From the NCBI RefSeq assembly GCF_023336895.1, contig NZ_JAMBLT010000001.1:124001-188000 (forward strand): a stretch of DNA of 64,000 bases, given 5' to 3'. This stretch comes from Parasutterella secunda. Lineage in GTDB: Bacteria; Pseudomonadota; Gammaproteobacteria; Burkholderiales; Burkholderiaceae_F. Below the pieces are notes generated by a model. It searched no databases. It saw only the letters and a program-made list of their open reading frames with translations, and was not told the DNA's origin. A program made the position numbers and the translations under genes. Every line of letters starts with the position of its first letter. Position 1 is the first letter of the stretch. This document shows, piece by piece, positions 25,882-35,917 of this stretch.

Positions 25882-28587
25882 TTAAAGGGATTGGACAGGA
25901 TCTGCTTCGGAAGAAACAGGGGCCTTTGCGGTCTCTTGAGTCTCTTCGGACTTTTCTTCCTCGACATCTTCTTCTGCAATACGCTGAACAGCAACCAAGC
26001 TGTCATCTTTCAAACCGATCAGTGTCACACCTTGTGTAGCCCGTTTCAAAACAGAGATATCCGAAACGGGAGTGCGAACAATCTTGCCTTTTTGAGTCAA
26101 GAGCATGACTTCATCGGCGTCATTAACAAGCGTCGCTGCCACCACTTTGCCGTTTCGGTCACTGGTTTGAATAGCAATCATGCCCTTGGTGCCGCGGCCA
26201 TGACGAGTGTATTCGCTCACCAACGTGCGCTTGCCGAAACCATTTTCCGTAGCCGTCAAAACCGTCTGCTCTTCGCTGTCGGCCACGAGCATGGCAATCA
26301 CTTTCTGCCCGTCTTCAAGCGCCATGCCCTTGACTCCTCGGGCACCACGCCCCATCGGACGAACATCGGCTTCGCTGAAACGAACTGCCTTACCCGCATC
26401 TGAAAAGAGCATGACATCGTGCTCACCATCGGTGATAGCCACACCGATCAGGTGATCACCATCATCAAGCCCCGCGGCATTAATGCCGGAGCGACGCACA
26501 TTGGCAAAATCCTTCAAACGTGTCTTTTTGACCACACCGTTGGCCGTGGCCATAAAGACGTAATGTTTGTCATCAAAATCTTCAATGGGCAGCACAACCG
26601 TGATGCGCTCACCTTCAGACAACGGAACCGAGTTAATGATCGGCCGTCCTTTGGAGGTTCTTGAGCCTTCAGGCAACGCATACACATCCAAGCAATACAT
26701 ACGACCGAAGTCGGAGAAGCAAAGAATTCGGTCATGCGAATTGGCGATAAAGAGCTGATCAATCATATCGCCTTCTTTCATCGTCGCCGCCTTCTTACCT
26801 TGACCGCCGCGGCGCTGAGCCTGGTAGTCAGAGAGCTGTTGGCTCTTAATGTAGCCGTCACGTGTCATGGTCACCACCATTTCACGGCGCGGAATTAAAT
26901 CACGCGGGTTGAAATTGGGGTCACCAGTCGGATCGATTTCTGAACGGCGGTCATCACCATATTCATTCTTAATTTCGATTAAGTCGTCTTCAATGATCTG
27001 ACGAACACGATCCGGTTTATCAAGAATATCCAGAAGATCAGCGATGATATCCACAACGCTCTTATATTCTTGAATGATCTTGTCTTGTTCCAAACCCGTT
27101 AAGCGCTGCAGACGCATCTGCAAAATATTATCGGCCTGAGTTTCACTTAAATAGTACAAACCATCGGGACGACGTCCGTAGAGCGGATCAAGCCCTTCGG
27201 GTCGATAATCATTTTTGTGTTCGCCGGCCCGGTCAAGCAACTCACCGACCAAGGCAGAGTTCCAACCGCGGCCCATTAAGCCGGCTTTGGCGACGTCCGG
27301 CGTTGGAGCTGCACGAATAATGGCTAAAAATTCATCAATATTGGCTAAAGCGACCGCCAAACCTTCCAAAACGTGACCGCGTGCGCGATTTTCACGCAAA
27401 TCGAACAGACAACGACGAGTCACCACTTCGCGGCGATGCATAAGGAAGGCTTCAATAATTTGCTTAAGATTGAGCAACTGCGGCTGACCATCTACCAAGG
27501 CCACCATGTTGATGCCAAAGGAATCTTGAAGCTGAGTGAGCTTATAGAGGTTATTTAAAACCACATCGGCCACAACCCCCGCCTTCAGATCGATCACTAC
27601 ACGCACGCCGTCCTTGTCGGTTTCATCGCGTAAATCGGAGATACCTTCGATTCTCTTATCGTTGATGAGGTGAGCGATGCTTTCAACTAAGACTCGCTTA
27701 TTGACCTGATACGGGATTTCATCGACCACAATGCGTGTGCGACGTCCATGATCAAATTCTTCATAGTGCGTTTTTGCACGCATAAGAACACGACCACGCC
27801 CCGTACGATAGCCTTCAATCACTCCCTTGAGACCGAAGATGATGCCCCCGGTGGGAAAGTCCGGTGCCGGCACAAATTTAATCAGATCGTCAACCGTGGC
27901 ATCCGGGTGATTGAGTAAATGCACGCAGGCGTCAATCGATTCACGCAAATTGTGCGGTGGAATATTGGTGGCCATACCAACAGCAATACCCGCGCTGCCA
28001 TTAATGAGTAAGTGCGGCAAGCGGGTCGGCAAAACCGTCGGTTCTTTTTCGGTATTGTCGTAGTTAGGAATAAAGTCAACCGTGTCTTTGCGAATGTCGG
28101 CGAGCATTTCGCCGGCAAGCTTTTGAAGCTTGACTTCAGTGTAACGCATGGCTGCGGCCGAGTCACCGTCAAGACTACCGAAGTTACCCTGACCGTAAAC
28201 CAGCGGATAGCGAAGCGAGAACGGTTGAGCCAGACGAACAATCGTATCGTAGGCGGCTGTATCACCATGAGGGTGATATTTACCGATCACATCACCAACC
28301 ACACGGGCGGATTTCTTTGTGGGACGAGAATATGTGTTACCCATTTGCTCCATCGCGTAAAGCACGCGACGATGAACGGGTTTCAAACCGTCCCGAACGT
28401 CCGGCAAAGCGCGGCCCACAATCACGCTCATTGCGTAATCCAAATAAGCACGCTTCATCTCGGTTTCCAAAGAAACCGGCAATAACTCTTGTGCAATATT
28501 GAGCATGGAGCCCGGAATGTTGGAATCGTTCGATTCTTCGGCAGTTACGTTCTCTTCGTTATTCTTAATATCTTCGTTATCAGACAT
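25882..28587 (-). CDS. gyrA: DNA gyrase subunit A
   Basis: GyrA forms the DNA-breaking core of gyrase. The 901 residues carry an acidic N-terminal extension of about 28 residues before the conserved [18 protein letters not shown], the catalytic Tyr149 in AAAMRYTE, and the quinolone region [17 protein letters not shown], which has Thr at the position of E. coli Ser83 and keeps the Asp at position 87. The C-terminal beta-pinwheel includes the GyrA box QRRGGQG, where the usual Lys is Gln. The tail is acidic. It is divergent from the amidohydrolase gene. Confidence 0.98.
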   Translation of the reverse strand: MSDNEDIKNNEENVTAEESNDSNIPGSMLNIAQELLPVSLETEMKRAYLDYAMSVIVGRALPDVRDGLKPVHRRVLYAMEQMGNTYSRPTKKSARVVGDVIGKYHPHGDTAAYDTIVRLAQPFSLRYPLVYGQGNFGSLDGDSAAAMRYTEVKLQKLAGEMLADIRKDTVDFIPNYDNTEKEPTVLPTRLPHLLINGSAGIAVGMATNIPPHNLRESIDACVHLLNHPDATVDDLIKFVPAPDFPTGGIIFGLKGVIEGYRTGRGRVLMRAKTHYEEFDHGRRTRIVVDEIPYQVNKRVLVESIAHLINDKRIEGISDLRDETDKDGVRVVIDLKAGVVADVVLNNLYKLTQLQDSFGINMVALVDGQPQLLNLKQIIEAFLMHRREVVTRRCLFDLRENRARGHVLEGLAVALANIDEFLAIIRAAPTPDVAKAGLMGRGWNSALVGELLDRAGEHKNDYRPEGLDPLYGRRPDGLYYLSETQADNILQMRLQRLTGLEQDKIIQEYKSVVDIIADLLDILDKPDRVRQIIEDDLIEIKNEYGDDRRSEIDPTGDPNFNPRDLIPRREMVVTMTRDGYIKSQQLSDYQAQRRGGQGKKAATMKEGDMIDQLFIANSHDRILCFSDFGRMYCLDVYALPEGSRTSKGRPIINSVPLSEGERITVVLPIEDFDDKHYVFMATANGVVKKTRLKDFANVRRSGINAAGLDDGDHLIGVAITDGEHDVMLFSDAGKAVRFSEADVRPMGRGARGVKGMALEDGQKVIAMLVADSEEQTVLTATENGFGKRTLVSEYTRHGRGTKGMIAIQTSDRNGKVVAATLVNDADEVMLLTQKGKIVRTPVSDISVLKRATQGVTLIGLKDDSLVAVQRIAEEDVEEEKSEETQETAKAPVSSEADPVQSL

Positions 28588-28802
28588 CGATTAACTATCC
28601 ATCGTTTGAAATTTTTAACCTGTTGATTTTATCAGGATTTTCTCAAAAATGCCTGTATCGAAAGAGTTATTTTTCTTTTTATTTTCAATGGGTTAGGCAA
28701 CATCAAAATGTTCAAAATAACGAAAAACGGCAAAAAGGACAGATTTTGTCAGTCTGACATACAATTCGTCGTACGACATCTATAGGTTAGAAAAGGCTGT
28801 TT

Positions 28803-30113
28803 ATGCACGTTCACACCATCATCGAAGCGGGCTGGGTAATGCCCATGGCCCCCAAAGGCGCACTCTTGACCCGTCACAGTGTTCTGATTGACGAAGGAAA
28901 AATTGTGGCGGTTGTTCCTACCGAAGAAACTCAAGGGATCGAAGCCAAAGAAATCGTCCGCTTGCCGGATCACATTGTTTTACCTGGTTTTGTAAACGCC
29001 CATACACACGCTCCCATGCACTTATTGCGAGGAATGGGCGCGGATCTTCCCTTAATGGATTGGCTTCAAACAAAAATTTGGCCAGCCGAAGGCAAACTCA
29101 TGAGTCCTGAATTTTGCTATGAAGGCTCTCTTATTGCCGGGGCCGAAATGGTTGAATCCGGTATCACGTGCGCTAGCGATCACTATTTTTTCAGTGAGGA
29201 TGTTGCCCGCGGTCTTACTGAAGCCGGAATTAAGTGTTCCGTCTCCGGAATTGTGATCGGCTTTCCTTCGGCCATGGCGAAAAACACGGATGAATACATC
29301 CAGTGTGCCGAAGCGCTTTTCGAGCGTTTTGCCAACGATCCCAATGTCAGAGTAACCGTTGGTCCTCACGCACCCTACACGGTCGATGATGATGCGCTCA
29401 TTAAAGTGCGTGATTTAGCTCACAAACACAACGCACGAATCCACATGCATGTGGACGAAACACAGACCGAAATTGAAGGTTCACTCAAGCAATATGGCGT
29501 CCGCCCGTTGCAGCGCCTTCAAAATTTGGGACTATTGGATGAACGATTTATTTCCGTGCATACGGTTTGTGCCGATGATGCTGAATTAGAACTTCTTGCC
29601 CGCGCCCGAGCAAGCGTCGTGCACTGCCCGTGTTCAAATTTGAAATTAGCAAGCGGCTTTTCTCCTGTTGCCAAAATGATGGCTCTCGGCATCAATGTTT
29701 CGATGGGCACTGACGGAGTTGCCAGCAATGACAAGGTGGACCTTTTAGGCGAAACACGTCTGGCGGCTATGTTGGGCAAAGCCGTATGCCAAGACACCAC
29801 TCAAATGAAAGTGGCCGATATGCTTTATGCGGCTACCATGGGAGGCGCTAAAGCTTTGGGCTGGGATGACCGGATCGGTTCGCTCGAAAAAGGCAAAGAC
29901 GCTGATTTAATAGCCGTTGACCTCGGCAACATTGATGCGCTGCCCGTTTTCGATCCCGCCTCGCAGCTTTTATATAGCGCGGGACGCGAAGATATCAGTC
30001 ACGTTTGGGTTAATGGCAAAATTGTTGTCAAAAAGCAACAACAGGAAGGTCTCCGACCTTTGAGTCGAGAAAATGCACAGAAAATAACAAAAACGTGGCA
30101 GAATAGAATTTAG
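28803..30113 (+). CDS. TRZ/ATZ-type amidohydrolase, MTA/SAH deaminase-like
   Basis: The 436-residue protein is an amidohydrolase of the cytosine deaminase/AtzA group, most like 5-methylthioadenosine/S-adenosylhomocysteine deaminases (MtaD). Metal ligands are in GFVNAHTHAPMHLLRGMGAD, the third and fourth His in HMHVDETQTE and SVHTVCADD, and the Asp in SMGTDGVASNDKVDLL. The C-terminal beta-sandwich GSLEKGKDADLIAVDL is typical. Betaproteobacteria commonly have this gene near gyrA, ompA, ubiG and gph; here ubiG is missing. It begins a run of plus-strand genes. Confidence 0.88.
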   Translation: MHVHTIIEAGWVMPMAPKGALLTRHSVLIDEGKIVAVVPTEETQGIEAKEIVRLPDHIVLPGFVNAHTHAPMHLLRGMGADLPLMDWLQTKIWPAEGKLMSPEFCYEGSLIAGAEMVESGITCASDHYFFSEDVARGLTEAGIKCSVSGIVIGFPSAMAKNTDEYIQCAEALFERFANDPNVRVTVGPHAPYTVDDDALIKVRDLAHKHNARIHMHVDETQTEIEGSLKQYGVRPLQRLQNLGLLDERFISVHTVCADDAELELLARARASVVHCPCSNLKLASGFSPVAKMMALGINVSMGTDGVASNDKVDLLGETRLAAMLGKAVCQDTTQMKVADMLYAATMGGAKALGWDDRIGSLEKGKDADLIAVDLGNIDALPVFDPASQLLYSAGREDISHVWVNGKIVVKKQQQEGLRPLSRENAQKITKTWQNRI

Positions 30114-30221
30114 TTTAGGTAAGTGTCCCCAAAAGGCCACTCGCGAGGGCGGTGGGATATGAGCCGGACGTGTGCGGTCGTCTGTTGTTTACCGCAGTAA
30201 ATCCAATTGGAGAAAATAATT

Positions 30222-30800
30222 ATGAAAAAAACATTAGCTTTGAGCGCCGCCTTGGCCGCTTTGCTCGCTACGAGTGGCATGGCCAGCGCCGCCGACGTTT
30301 TCCCGTATGTTAAGTCCACGACCGGTCAAACCGTGATGAGCAACTACGACCTCTGCTGGCGTACCGGCTTCTGGACGCCTGCTCTTGCCGAAGGCATCGA
30401 ATGCGACGCTGACATCGCCAACAGCGGCAAGATCGTTTTGGCTGCTGACACGCTCTTTGACTTGAACTCCGCCAAGGTTAAGCCCGAAGGCGTCAAGATG
30501 CTCAACGAATTGGTCGCTCGTATGTCCGGCTTGAACGTTGACGTCGTGATGGCTACCGGTTACACCGACGTGACGGGCCCGGCTTCCTTCAACCAAACGT
30601 TGAGCGAACGCCGCGCTGCTGCCGTTAAGTCCTACATGGTCGCCCAAGGCGTTCCGGCTGACAAGATCCAAACCGAAGGTAAGGCCTCCGCTGATCCTGT
30701 CGTGACCTGCGAAGACACCGGCTCTAAGGCTGATTTGGTTGCCTGCTTGGCTCCGAACCGCCGCGCTGTCGTTGAAGTGGTCGGCACTCGCGCTCAATAA
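30222..30800 (+). CDS. ompA: OmpA family outer membrane protein (small type)
   Basis: The 192-residue product has a signal peptide (MKKTLALSAALAALLATSGM, ending ASA) and a C-terminal OmpA-like peptidoglycan-binding domain: VLAADTLFDLNSAKVKPEG, then GYTDVTGPASFNQTLSERRA. A short linker LCWRTGFWTPALAEGIECD with two Cys and a later pair (VVTCEDTG, VACLAPNRR) match the small OmpA of Burkholderiales. There is no beta barrel. The ATG at 30222 has GGAG nine bases upstream; an in-frame TTG at 30207 is rejected. Codon use is that of an abundant protein. The 5' leader (30114-30221) looks structured. Confidence 0.92.
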   Translation: MKKTLALSAALAALLATSGMASAADVFPYVKSTTGQTVMSNYDLCWRTGFWTPALAEGIECDADIANSGKIVLAADTLFDLNSAKVKPEGVKMLNELVARMSGLNVDVVMATGYTDVTGPASFNQTLSERRAAAVKSYMVAQGVPADKIQTEGKASADPVVTCEDTGSKADLVACLAPNRRAVVEVVGTRAQ

Positions 30801-30830
30801 TTAATGAGACAGTCTCATTGATTTGAATTA

Positions 30831-30860
30831 AAAGGCGCTCCGCTTTGGAGCGCCTTTTTT
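30831..30860 (+). terminator. Strong terminator after ompA
   Basis: An 11-bp stem AAAGGCGCTCC / GGAGCGCCTTT followed by TTTTTT. A smaller inverted repeat AATGAGA / TCTCATT (30803-30819) precedes it. Confidence 0.92.
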
Positions 30861-30887
30861 AGTGAACGTCTTGAAATGGGATAAATA

Positions 30888-31550
30888 ATGCCTCTGGTTT
30901 TGTTTGACTTGGACGGCACACTTGTTGATAGTGCCCCTGATCTTTGCGCCTCCTTAAACCGTATCCGTCGATCGGAAAATCTGGCTCCCCTTCCTTACAA
31001 CGTACTCAGAGAATACGCGGGCTCTGGAGCAAGAGGGCTTCTTAAGATTGGCTTTGACATTACTGACCAAGATCCTCGCTTTCCTGAACTCAAAGAACGA
31101 TTTTTGTCGGACTACCAAAATCACTGTGCAGAAAAAGTTTGCTGCTTTGATGGCATCGAACAAACACTCGAAGAAATAGAACAAGCCGGTTGGCAATGGG
31201 GTGTCGTCACCAATAAATTCAGCAATTTCACCATTCCCATCATGAAAAAGCTGGGCTTATACGATCGAGCCTGCGTCATTATTAGTGGGGATGAAACCGG
31301 AAAACTCAAACCCCATCCCGACAACATGTTGGTCGCCTTAAATAAAATGCGCGCCTTACCGCAAGAAACGCCCTACGTTGGCGATGACATCCGCGACTCC
31401 AAAGCTGCTCAAACCCTGGGAATGCCTTTTGCTGCGGCTACTTGGGGTTACCTCAGACAAGATTTCCCAATTAATGAGTGGCATACCCACCTTATCGCAC
31501 ATCACCCGCAAGAGCTCATCGGTTGGCTGAAAGTCTTACGGGCTAAATAA
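30888..31550 (+). CDS. gph: Phosphoglycolate phosphatase (HAD family)
   Basis: The 220 residues have the HAD motifs: DLDGTLVDSAPD (nucleophile Asp near residue 7), VVTNKFSN, the conserved Lys in GKLKPHPDN, and YVGDDIRDSKAA. The cap domain is the C1 helical type. Gph removes phosphate from 2-phosphoglycolate produced during repair of oxidised DNA ends; other small phosphoesters are possible substrates. The ATG has GGGA upstream. It follows the ompA terminator by 27 bases, so it likely has its own promoter. ompA-gph neighbourhood is typical for the order. Confidence 0.9.
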   Translation: MPLVLFDLDGTLVDSAPDLCASLNRIRRSENLAPLPYNVLREYAGSGARGLLKIGFDITDQDPRFPELKERFLSDYQNHCAEKVCCFDGIEQTLEEIEQAGWQWGVVTNKFSNFTIPIMKKLGLYDRACVIISGDETGKLKPHPDNMLVALNKMRALPQETPYVGDDIRDSKAAQTLGMPFAAATWGYLRQDFPINEWHTHLIAHHPQELIGWLKVLRAK

Positions 31551-31739
31551 CGGCTTTAAGATTGAAACAATATTTCTGCACTACAATGGCCGACGTACCC
31601 GAAAGAATTAAGGGTAAAGACTAAAGAAACAGGGAAAACGATAAAATCTTCGCTCTTAATTTATCGCTTCTCTCTTTAAGCTTTGTATTTGTGTTTTTCC
31701 CGCCTAAAAAGAACTCGGACGGGAGAATAGGAGAAAAAA

Positions 31740-32276
31740 ATGAAATCTGTGCTCGTGCTCTATCACAGCCGAAGCGGACATACGGCTCGTGTCGCCCGCC
31801 GTATTTGGGAAACGGTTATCGCCGAAGGTAACCAAGCCGACATGATGAGTGTTATGGAAGCCGACCGTGAAGGCGTGCAATGGGACAAGTACGATCTCTT
31901 TATTGTGGGCTGCCCCGTGTTGTACGGTACCTACCCCAAAGTGTTCTACAGCTTCCTTGCCAAACACAAAAATGAACTTGATGCCAAGCCCCACAGCTTC
32001 TTTAACGTCTCTGTGGTCGCTCGCACCCCGATTAAAGCGACGCCCGAAGGCAACCGCTACATGCAAAAGTTCCTGCAAAACTCTCCCTGGAAACCCCGCG
32101 ATGTCAAATGCATCGCCGGTAAGGTGGACTATCCGAACTGGGGTTGGCTTGATGCCAAGATGATTCAGCTCATCATGAAGATGACAAAGGGACCGACCTC
32201 CATGGATGCAGTGATTGACTACACGGATTGGGAAGATGTTAAGAGCTATGCCCGTCATTGCTTGACGCTTGCATAG
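31740..32276 (+). CDS. hemG: Menaquinone-dependent protoporphyrinogen IX dehydrogenase
   Basis: HemG is a flavodoxin-like FMN enzyme that oxidises protoporphyrinogen IX and passes electrons to quinones, so it works without oxygen. The 178 residues carry the FMN-phosphate loop LYHSRSGHTARVA, the GCPVLYGTYPKVFYSFL segment, the long HemG insert VVARTPIKATPEGNRYMQKF and the C-terminal YTDWEDVKSYAR. The length equals that of E. coli HemG. RBS AGGAG lies eight bases upstream. HemG is best known from gammaproteobacteria. Other heme genes are not seen nearby. Confidence 0.9.
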   Translation: MKSVLVLYHSRSGHTARVARRIWETVIAEGNQADMMSVMEADREGVQWDKYDLFIVGCPVLYGTYPKVFYSFLAKHKNELDAKPHSFFNVSVVARTPIKATPEGNRYMQKFLQNSPWKPRDVKCIAGKVDYPNWGWLDAKMIQLIMKMTKGPTSMDAVIDYTDWEDVKSYARHCLTLA

Positions 32277-32309
32277 TCACTTTCTTGTCACAAGACGCAA
32301 AATCATCAA

Positions 32310-32337
32310 AAGTCGCCCCTCTGAGGGCGACTTCTTT
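32310..32337 (+). terminator. Terminator after hemG
   Basis: A 9-bp stem AAGTCGCCC / GGGCGACTT with six-base loop and a TCTTTTG tail on the plus strand. Confidence 0.85.
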
Positions 32338-32382
32338 TGTTTACAATAATGGTTTGTGTATAAGAAAACAGGATTTACAACA

Positions 32383-34065
32383 ATGACCGATTTCCCATGG
32401 CTCGCGAAATATCCTAAAGGCGTTCCCGCACAAATTAATCCGGATCGCGTCGCCAATATTCCTGCCCTGCTCGACGGTATTGCCGAAAAGCATCCCAATG
32501 CCCCTGCGTTCACCAATATGGGCGTCACCCTCACGACCAAAGAAGCTCAAGCGCTATCTTTTGATCTGGCCGGCTACCTCCAATCGCTGCCCGATATGCA
32601 AAAAGGCGATCGAGTTGCCGTGATGATGCCTAACCTTTTGCAGTACCCAGTAGCCCTATTTGCCATTTTGAGGGCAGGCTTCATTGTTGTGAATGTCAAT
32701 CCGCTGTACACAGCGCGAGAACTCGAACATCAATTGAAAGACTCCGGCGCCAAAGCGATCATTATCATTGAAAACTTTGCAAAGACTCTTGAAAGAGTTC
32801 TGTCTCGTACGCCGGTCAAGCACATCATCACCACACAGGTTGGTGACTTATTCCCCTTCATGAAGCGCACCATCGTCAACGCTGCAGTGAAGTACGTTAA
32901 AAAGATGGTCCCTGAGTGGAACCTTCCCGGTGCCGTCAGTTTCCGTGACGCATTGTCAATTGGACACGGCAAGGGCTTCACGCCGGTTGAACTCTCCAAT
33001 GAAGATGTTGCGCTTTTACAGTACACGGGCGGCACAACCGGCGTATCCAAAGGCGCCATGCTCACGCACCGAAATGTTCTGGCCAACGTTGAACAAACCG
33101 GCAGCTGGATCAGTGTTTCCTTTAAGGAATGTGAAGAAGTGGCCATGTGCGCTCTGCCGCTTTATCACATCTTTGCCTTCACGGCGACACTGGCTTTCCT
33201 CAATTGGACGGCACGCAGTGTTCTGATCACCAATCCCCGCGATATCAAAGGATTGGTTAATGAATGCAAACACTGGAAGTTTTCCGTTTATACGGGTGTC
33301 AACACCCTCTATAACGCCCTCTTGAACAATCCCGAGTTCGCTTCCGTCGATTTCTCTCGATTGAAGATGGCGGTTGCGGGCGGCACGCAGATTCAAAAAG
33401 TAGTCGCCGAACGCTGGAAACAAACCACCGGCATCGGTATTTTGGAAGCCTACGGCCTAACGGAAGCTTCCCCTGGTGTCTGCGGCAATTTACCCGATGC
33501 TCCCTGGGACGGTTCTGTGGGTTATCCCCTTCCTAATACTGAAGTGAGCATTCGCGGCGATGGCTTTAAGGATTTAGGATTGTGTGACAATCCTGAAGAA
33601 ATTGACTCTCACACCGGCGAAATTTGTGTGAAGGGCCCGCAAATCATGAAGGGCTACTGGAACAGACCCGAGGAAACGGCCGGCGTCTTCAGAGACGGCT
33701 GGCTTCGTACGGGTGATGTGGGCTTTATGGCCGCTGACGGCAAGATCACCATTACAGACCGCAAGAAAGACATGATTTTGGTCTCAGGCTTTAACGTCTA
33801 TCCCAATGAAGTGGAAAGCGTTATCGCCTCAATGCCCGGTGTTTTAGAGTGCGGTGTGGTGGGTGTGCCTCATGAACGATCCGGTGAAACCGTGAAGGCC
33901 GTTATCGTTTTGAAAGACCCGTCTATCACCAAAGAAGATGTCGTGAAATATTGCCGTACACAGTTAACCGGCTACAAGATTCCTAAACAAATCATCTTTG
34001 TGGACTCTTTGCCCAAGACGGCTGTCGGTAAAATTCTGCGCCGAGAATTAAAAGATATCGTCTAA
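32383..34065 (+). CDS. fadD: Long-chain fatty acid-CoA ligase
   Basis: FadD activates long-chain fatty acids via an acyl-AMP intermediate. The 560 residues show the AMP-binding loop YTGGTTGVSKGAMLTHRN, the YGLTEASPG motif, the DGWLRTGDVGFM motif, the FACS signature around DRKKDMILVSGFNVYPNEVE, and the catalytic Lys near the C-terminus (LPKTAVGKILRREL). The ATG at 32383 has AGGA upstream; a GTG at 32356 would add nine residues. It is a single-gene unit. With hemG on the same strand upstream but separated by a terminator, no shared function is implied. Confidence 0.95.
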   Translation: MTDFPWLAKYPKGVPAQINPDRVANIPALLDGIAEKHPNAPAFTNMGVTLTTKEAQALSFDLAGYLQSLPDMQKGDRVAVMMPNLLQYPVALFAILRAGFIVVNVNPLYTARELEHQLKDSGAKAIIIIENFAKTLERVLSRTPVKHIITTQVGDLFPFMKRTIVNAAVKYVKKMVPEWNLPGAVSFRDALSIGHGKGFTPVELSNEDVALLQYTGGTTGVSKGAMLTHRNVLANVEQTGSWISVSFKECEEVAMCALPLYHIFAFTATLAFLNWTARSVLITNPRDIKGLVNECKHWKFSVYTGVNTLYNALLNNPEFASVDFSRLKMAVAGGTQIQKVVAERWKQTTGIGILEAYGLTEASPGVCGNLPDAPWDGSVGYPLPNTEVSIRGDGFKDLGLCDNPEEIDSHTGEICVKGPQIMKGYWNRPEETAGVFRDGWLRTGDVGFMAADGKITITDRKKDMILVSGFNVYPNEVESVIASMPGVLECGVVGVPHERSGETVKAVIVLKDPSITKEDVVKYCRTQLTGYKIPKQIIFVDSLPKTAVGKILRRELKDIV

Positions 34066-34076
34066 TTCAGACTTCT

Positions 34077-34102
34077 GGGATCTTTCTCAGATCCCTGTTT
34101 TT
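34077..34102 (+). terminator. Terminator after fadD
   Basis: GGGATC / GATCCC with a 7-base loop, followed by TGTTTTTT on the plus strand, 11 bases after the fadD stop. Confidence 0.8.
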
Positions 34103-34115
34103 TAGTCCTTAAAGC

Positions 34116-34152
34116 AAAGCGATCTATCAGCCGTGCACCGATAGATCGCTTT
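34116..34152 (-). terminator. Terminator after the TerC-family gene
   Basis: A 13-bp perfect stem AAAGCGATCTATC / GATAGATCGCTTT with an 11-base loop, 20 bases past the stop on the minus strand. Confidence 0.8.
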
Positions 34153-34172
34153 TATTTTAGGTGGTGAAGTTT

Positions 34173-34886
34173 TTAACCAGCTGCCTTTTTAGCTTTTTGC
34201 CGCTTCACCCACATTCTGGCCAGAAGTACTACTAGCGCGGCTCCGATAATACAAGCCCCATAATGAACAGCATTCGTTTGCGGAATGTGTTCAACCATGA
34301 AGATATCACTCACGATCAAACCGCCGCCGATCCAACCCAAGAGTGCACCGCCCAAGGTAATGATGATCGGAAAACGGTCAAACACCTTCAAGATAATCTG
34401 GCTGCCGAACACAATAAAAGGCACACTGACAATCAAACCGAAAATAATCAATAACGTTTGATGATGTTCATGAGCCGCTTGGGCGGCACCGGCAATGCCG
34501 ATCACGTTATCGATACTCATCACAAGATCGGCCACAATGATGGTCTTAATGGCTGAGAGCACTTTTGTGCTGGCTTCGATGTGCTTATCTTCCTCATCGT
34601 GAGGAATCAGCAATTTCACACCGATCCAAATCAAAAGGAGACCGGCTACCACTTTCAAAAGCGGCAGCTGCAGGAGATAAACGGCACAGGTAATCAGGAC
34701 GACACGCAAGGCGATCGCGCCAAATACACCCCAGAAAATCCCCTGTCGACGTTGATGCGGATCTAAATTACGGCAGGCCAAGGCAATGACCACCGCGTTG
34801 TCACCCCCCAACAAAATATCAATCATGATGATCTGAGCCACGGCACCCCAGTGCATCGTTGTAATCAGCTCGGTCAACCATTCCAT
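34173..34886 (-). CDS. TerC/YjbE family integral membrane protein, probable metal ion exporter
   Basis: The 237 residues form seven membrane segments with the two acidic TerC repeats IDILLGGDNAVVIALACRNL and VADLVMSIDNVIGIAGAAQ, whose Asp residues are thought to bind the ion. A short cytoplasmic loop (PHDEEDKHIEASTK) and a basic C-terminus (WVKRQKAKKAAG) follow. Members of this family have been linked to manganese or calcium efflux and to metalation of exported proteins. No yybP-ykoY manganese riboswitch can fit in the short leader (34887-34976). The exact ion is unknown. Confidence 0.85.
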   Translation of the reverse strand: MEWLTELITTMHWGAVAQIIMIDILLGGDNAVVIALACRNLDPHQRRQGIFWGVFGAIALRVVLITCAVYLLQLPLLKVVAGLLLIWIGVKLLIPHDEEDKHIEASTKVLSAIKTIIVADLVMSIDNVIGIAGAAQAAHEHHQTLLIIFGLIVSVPFIVFGSQIILKVFDRFPIIITLGGALLGWIGGGLIVSDIFMVEHIPQTNAVHYGACIIGAALVVLLARMWVKRQKAKKAAG

Positions 34887-34976
34887 AACGTCTTGTTTCC
34901 TTATAAAAAAAATTGATTTTTTACAGTTTAATGAATTTGTATGAACGGAAAATGAAATTTTAAAAAAAATATTGAA

Positions 34977-35849
34977 TTAAGCCTCGTTTTCACCTTCTTG
35001 CGAAGACAAAGTCAAAAATTTCTTCGCACAATAAATCGGCGCATAGGGCGCGGCCTGGGTGATAGAAATCAAACCCTCACGGGAGAGTTCAAGAATAGCC
35101 AAGAAACTCACCACTCTTTCCTGCATTGTGCTGTGATCTTGCACCAATTCATCAAAGCTGACAAATCGCTCTTGCTCAACACGTTTAATAATCGCCGACA
35201 TGAATTCGTGAATCGAGAGCTCCTGTCTCGACACGGTGTGATTGATCTTTAAATTGGCATTCTTAACAACGCTTAACCAGACTCTTGCCAATTCTTGCGG
35301 TAAAACCTCCGGTTCGGGCGCCTCATCCTCTTCGATAGCCACGTAACCACGCCAGAAACCATCACCCATGGTTGGCAAAGCGTTGAGTAATTGAGCGGCG
35401 ACTTGGATTTTTTCGTATTCAGCGACTTCTCTTAAAATGCGAGCAGTTGGATCCTCCTCTTCTTCATCATCGTCACTCACCGGCACCGGCAAAAGAAGCC
35501 TGCTTTTAATCATCATGAGATCGGCCGCCATAACAAGGTAATCGCTTGCCAATTCCATATTCTGAGCGCGGATTTGCTCAACATACTCCATGTATTGATC
35601 TGTCACCGCAGCCACTGAAATTTCATTTAAGTCCAAGCGTTGTTTGCGGATCAGATACAGCAGTAAGTCAAACGGTCCCTCAAATGACTCCAAAAAAAGC
35701 CGCAAAGCTTCAGGCGGAATGTACAAATCATCCGGAAAATGCAGTAACGGCTCACCTTTTAGGCGAGCAACCGCCACCACGTCCTCAATGGCCGGAGTTG
35801 TATCAGGGATCAATTCGGGGGCAACGTCAATCAGAGCGTTCGGATTCAC
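34977..35849 (-). CDS. scpA: Segregation and condensation protein A
   Basis: ScpA is the kleisin subunit of the SMC-ScpAB condensin. The 290 residues show the N-terminal SMC-neck-binding helix region (FLESFEGPFDLLLYLIRKQR followed by LDLNEISVAAVTDQYMEYVE), an acidic linker (DDDEEEEDPTA), and the C-terminal winged helix (RVVSFLAILELSREGLIS). The start is a GTG at 35849 with no strong ribosome site. scpB is not adjacent. It lies downstream of maeA on the same strand, behind a terminator. Confidence 0.92.
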   Translation of the reverse strand: MNPNALIDVAPELIPDTTPAIEDVVAVARLKGEPLLHFPDDLYIPPEALRLFLESFEGPFDLLLYLIRKQRLDLNEISVAAVTDQYMEYVEQIRAQNMELASDYLVMAADLMMIKSRLLLPVPVSDDDEEEEDPTARILREVAEYEKIQVAAQLLNALPTMGDGFWRGYVAIEEDEAPEPEVLPQELARVWLSVVKNANLKINHTVSRQELSIHEFMSAIIKRVEQERFVSFDELVQDHSTMQERVVSFLAILELSREGLISITQAAPYAPIYCAKKFLTLSSQEGENEA

Positions 35850-35871
35850 AGCGATTCTATTGAAAATAGGA

Positions 35872-35892
35872 GGCGGGGATTGATTCCCCGCC
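35872..35892 (-). terminator. Terminator after maeA
   Basis: GGCGGGGA / TCCCCGCC with a 5-base loop, then TCCTATTTT on the minus strand. It lies between the maeA stop and the scpA start. Confidence 0.75.
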
Positions 35893-35917
35893 CCGATATC
35901 AACAACCTAAAAGCAGC

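Noticed and set aside
34887-34976. Manganese (yybP-ykoY) riboswitch before the TerC-family gene
   Set aside because: Only about 90 AT-rich bases are available and no paired-stem signature is seen.
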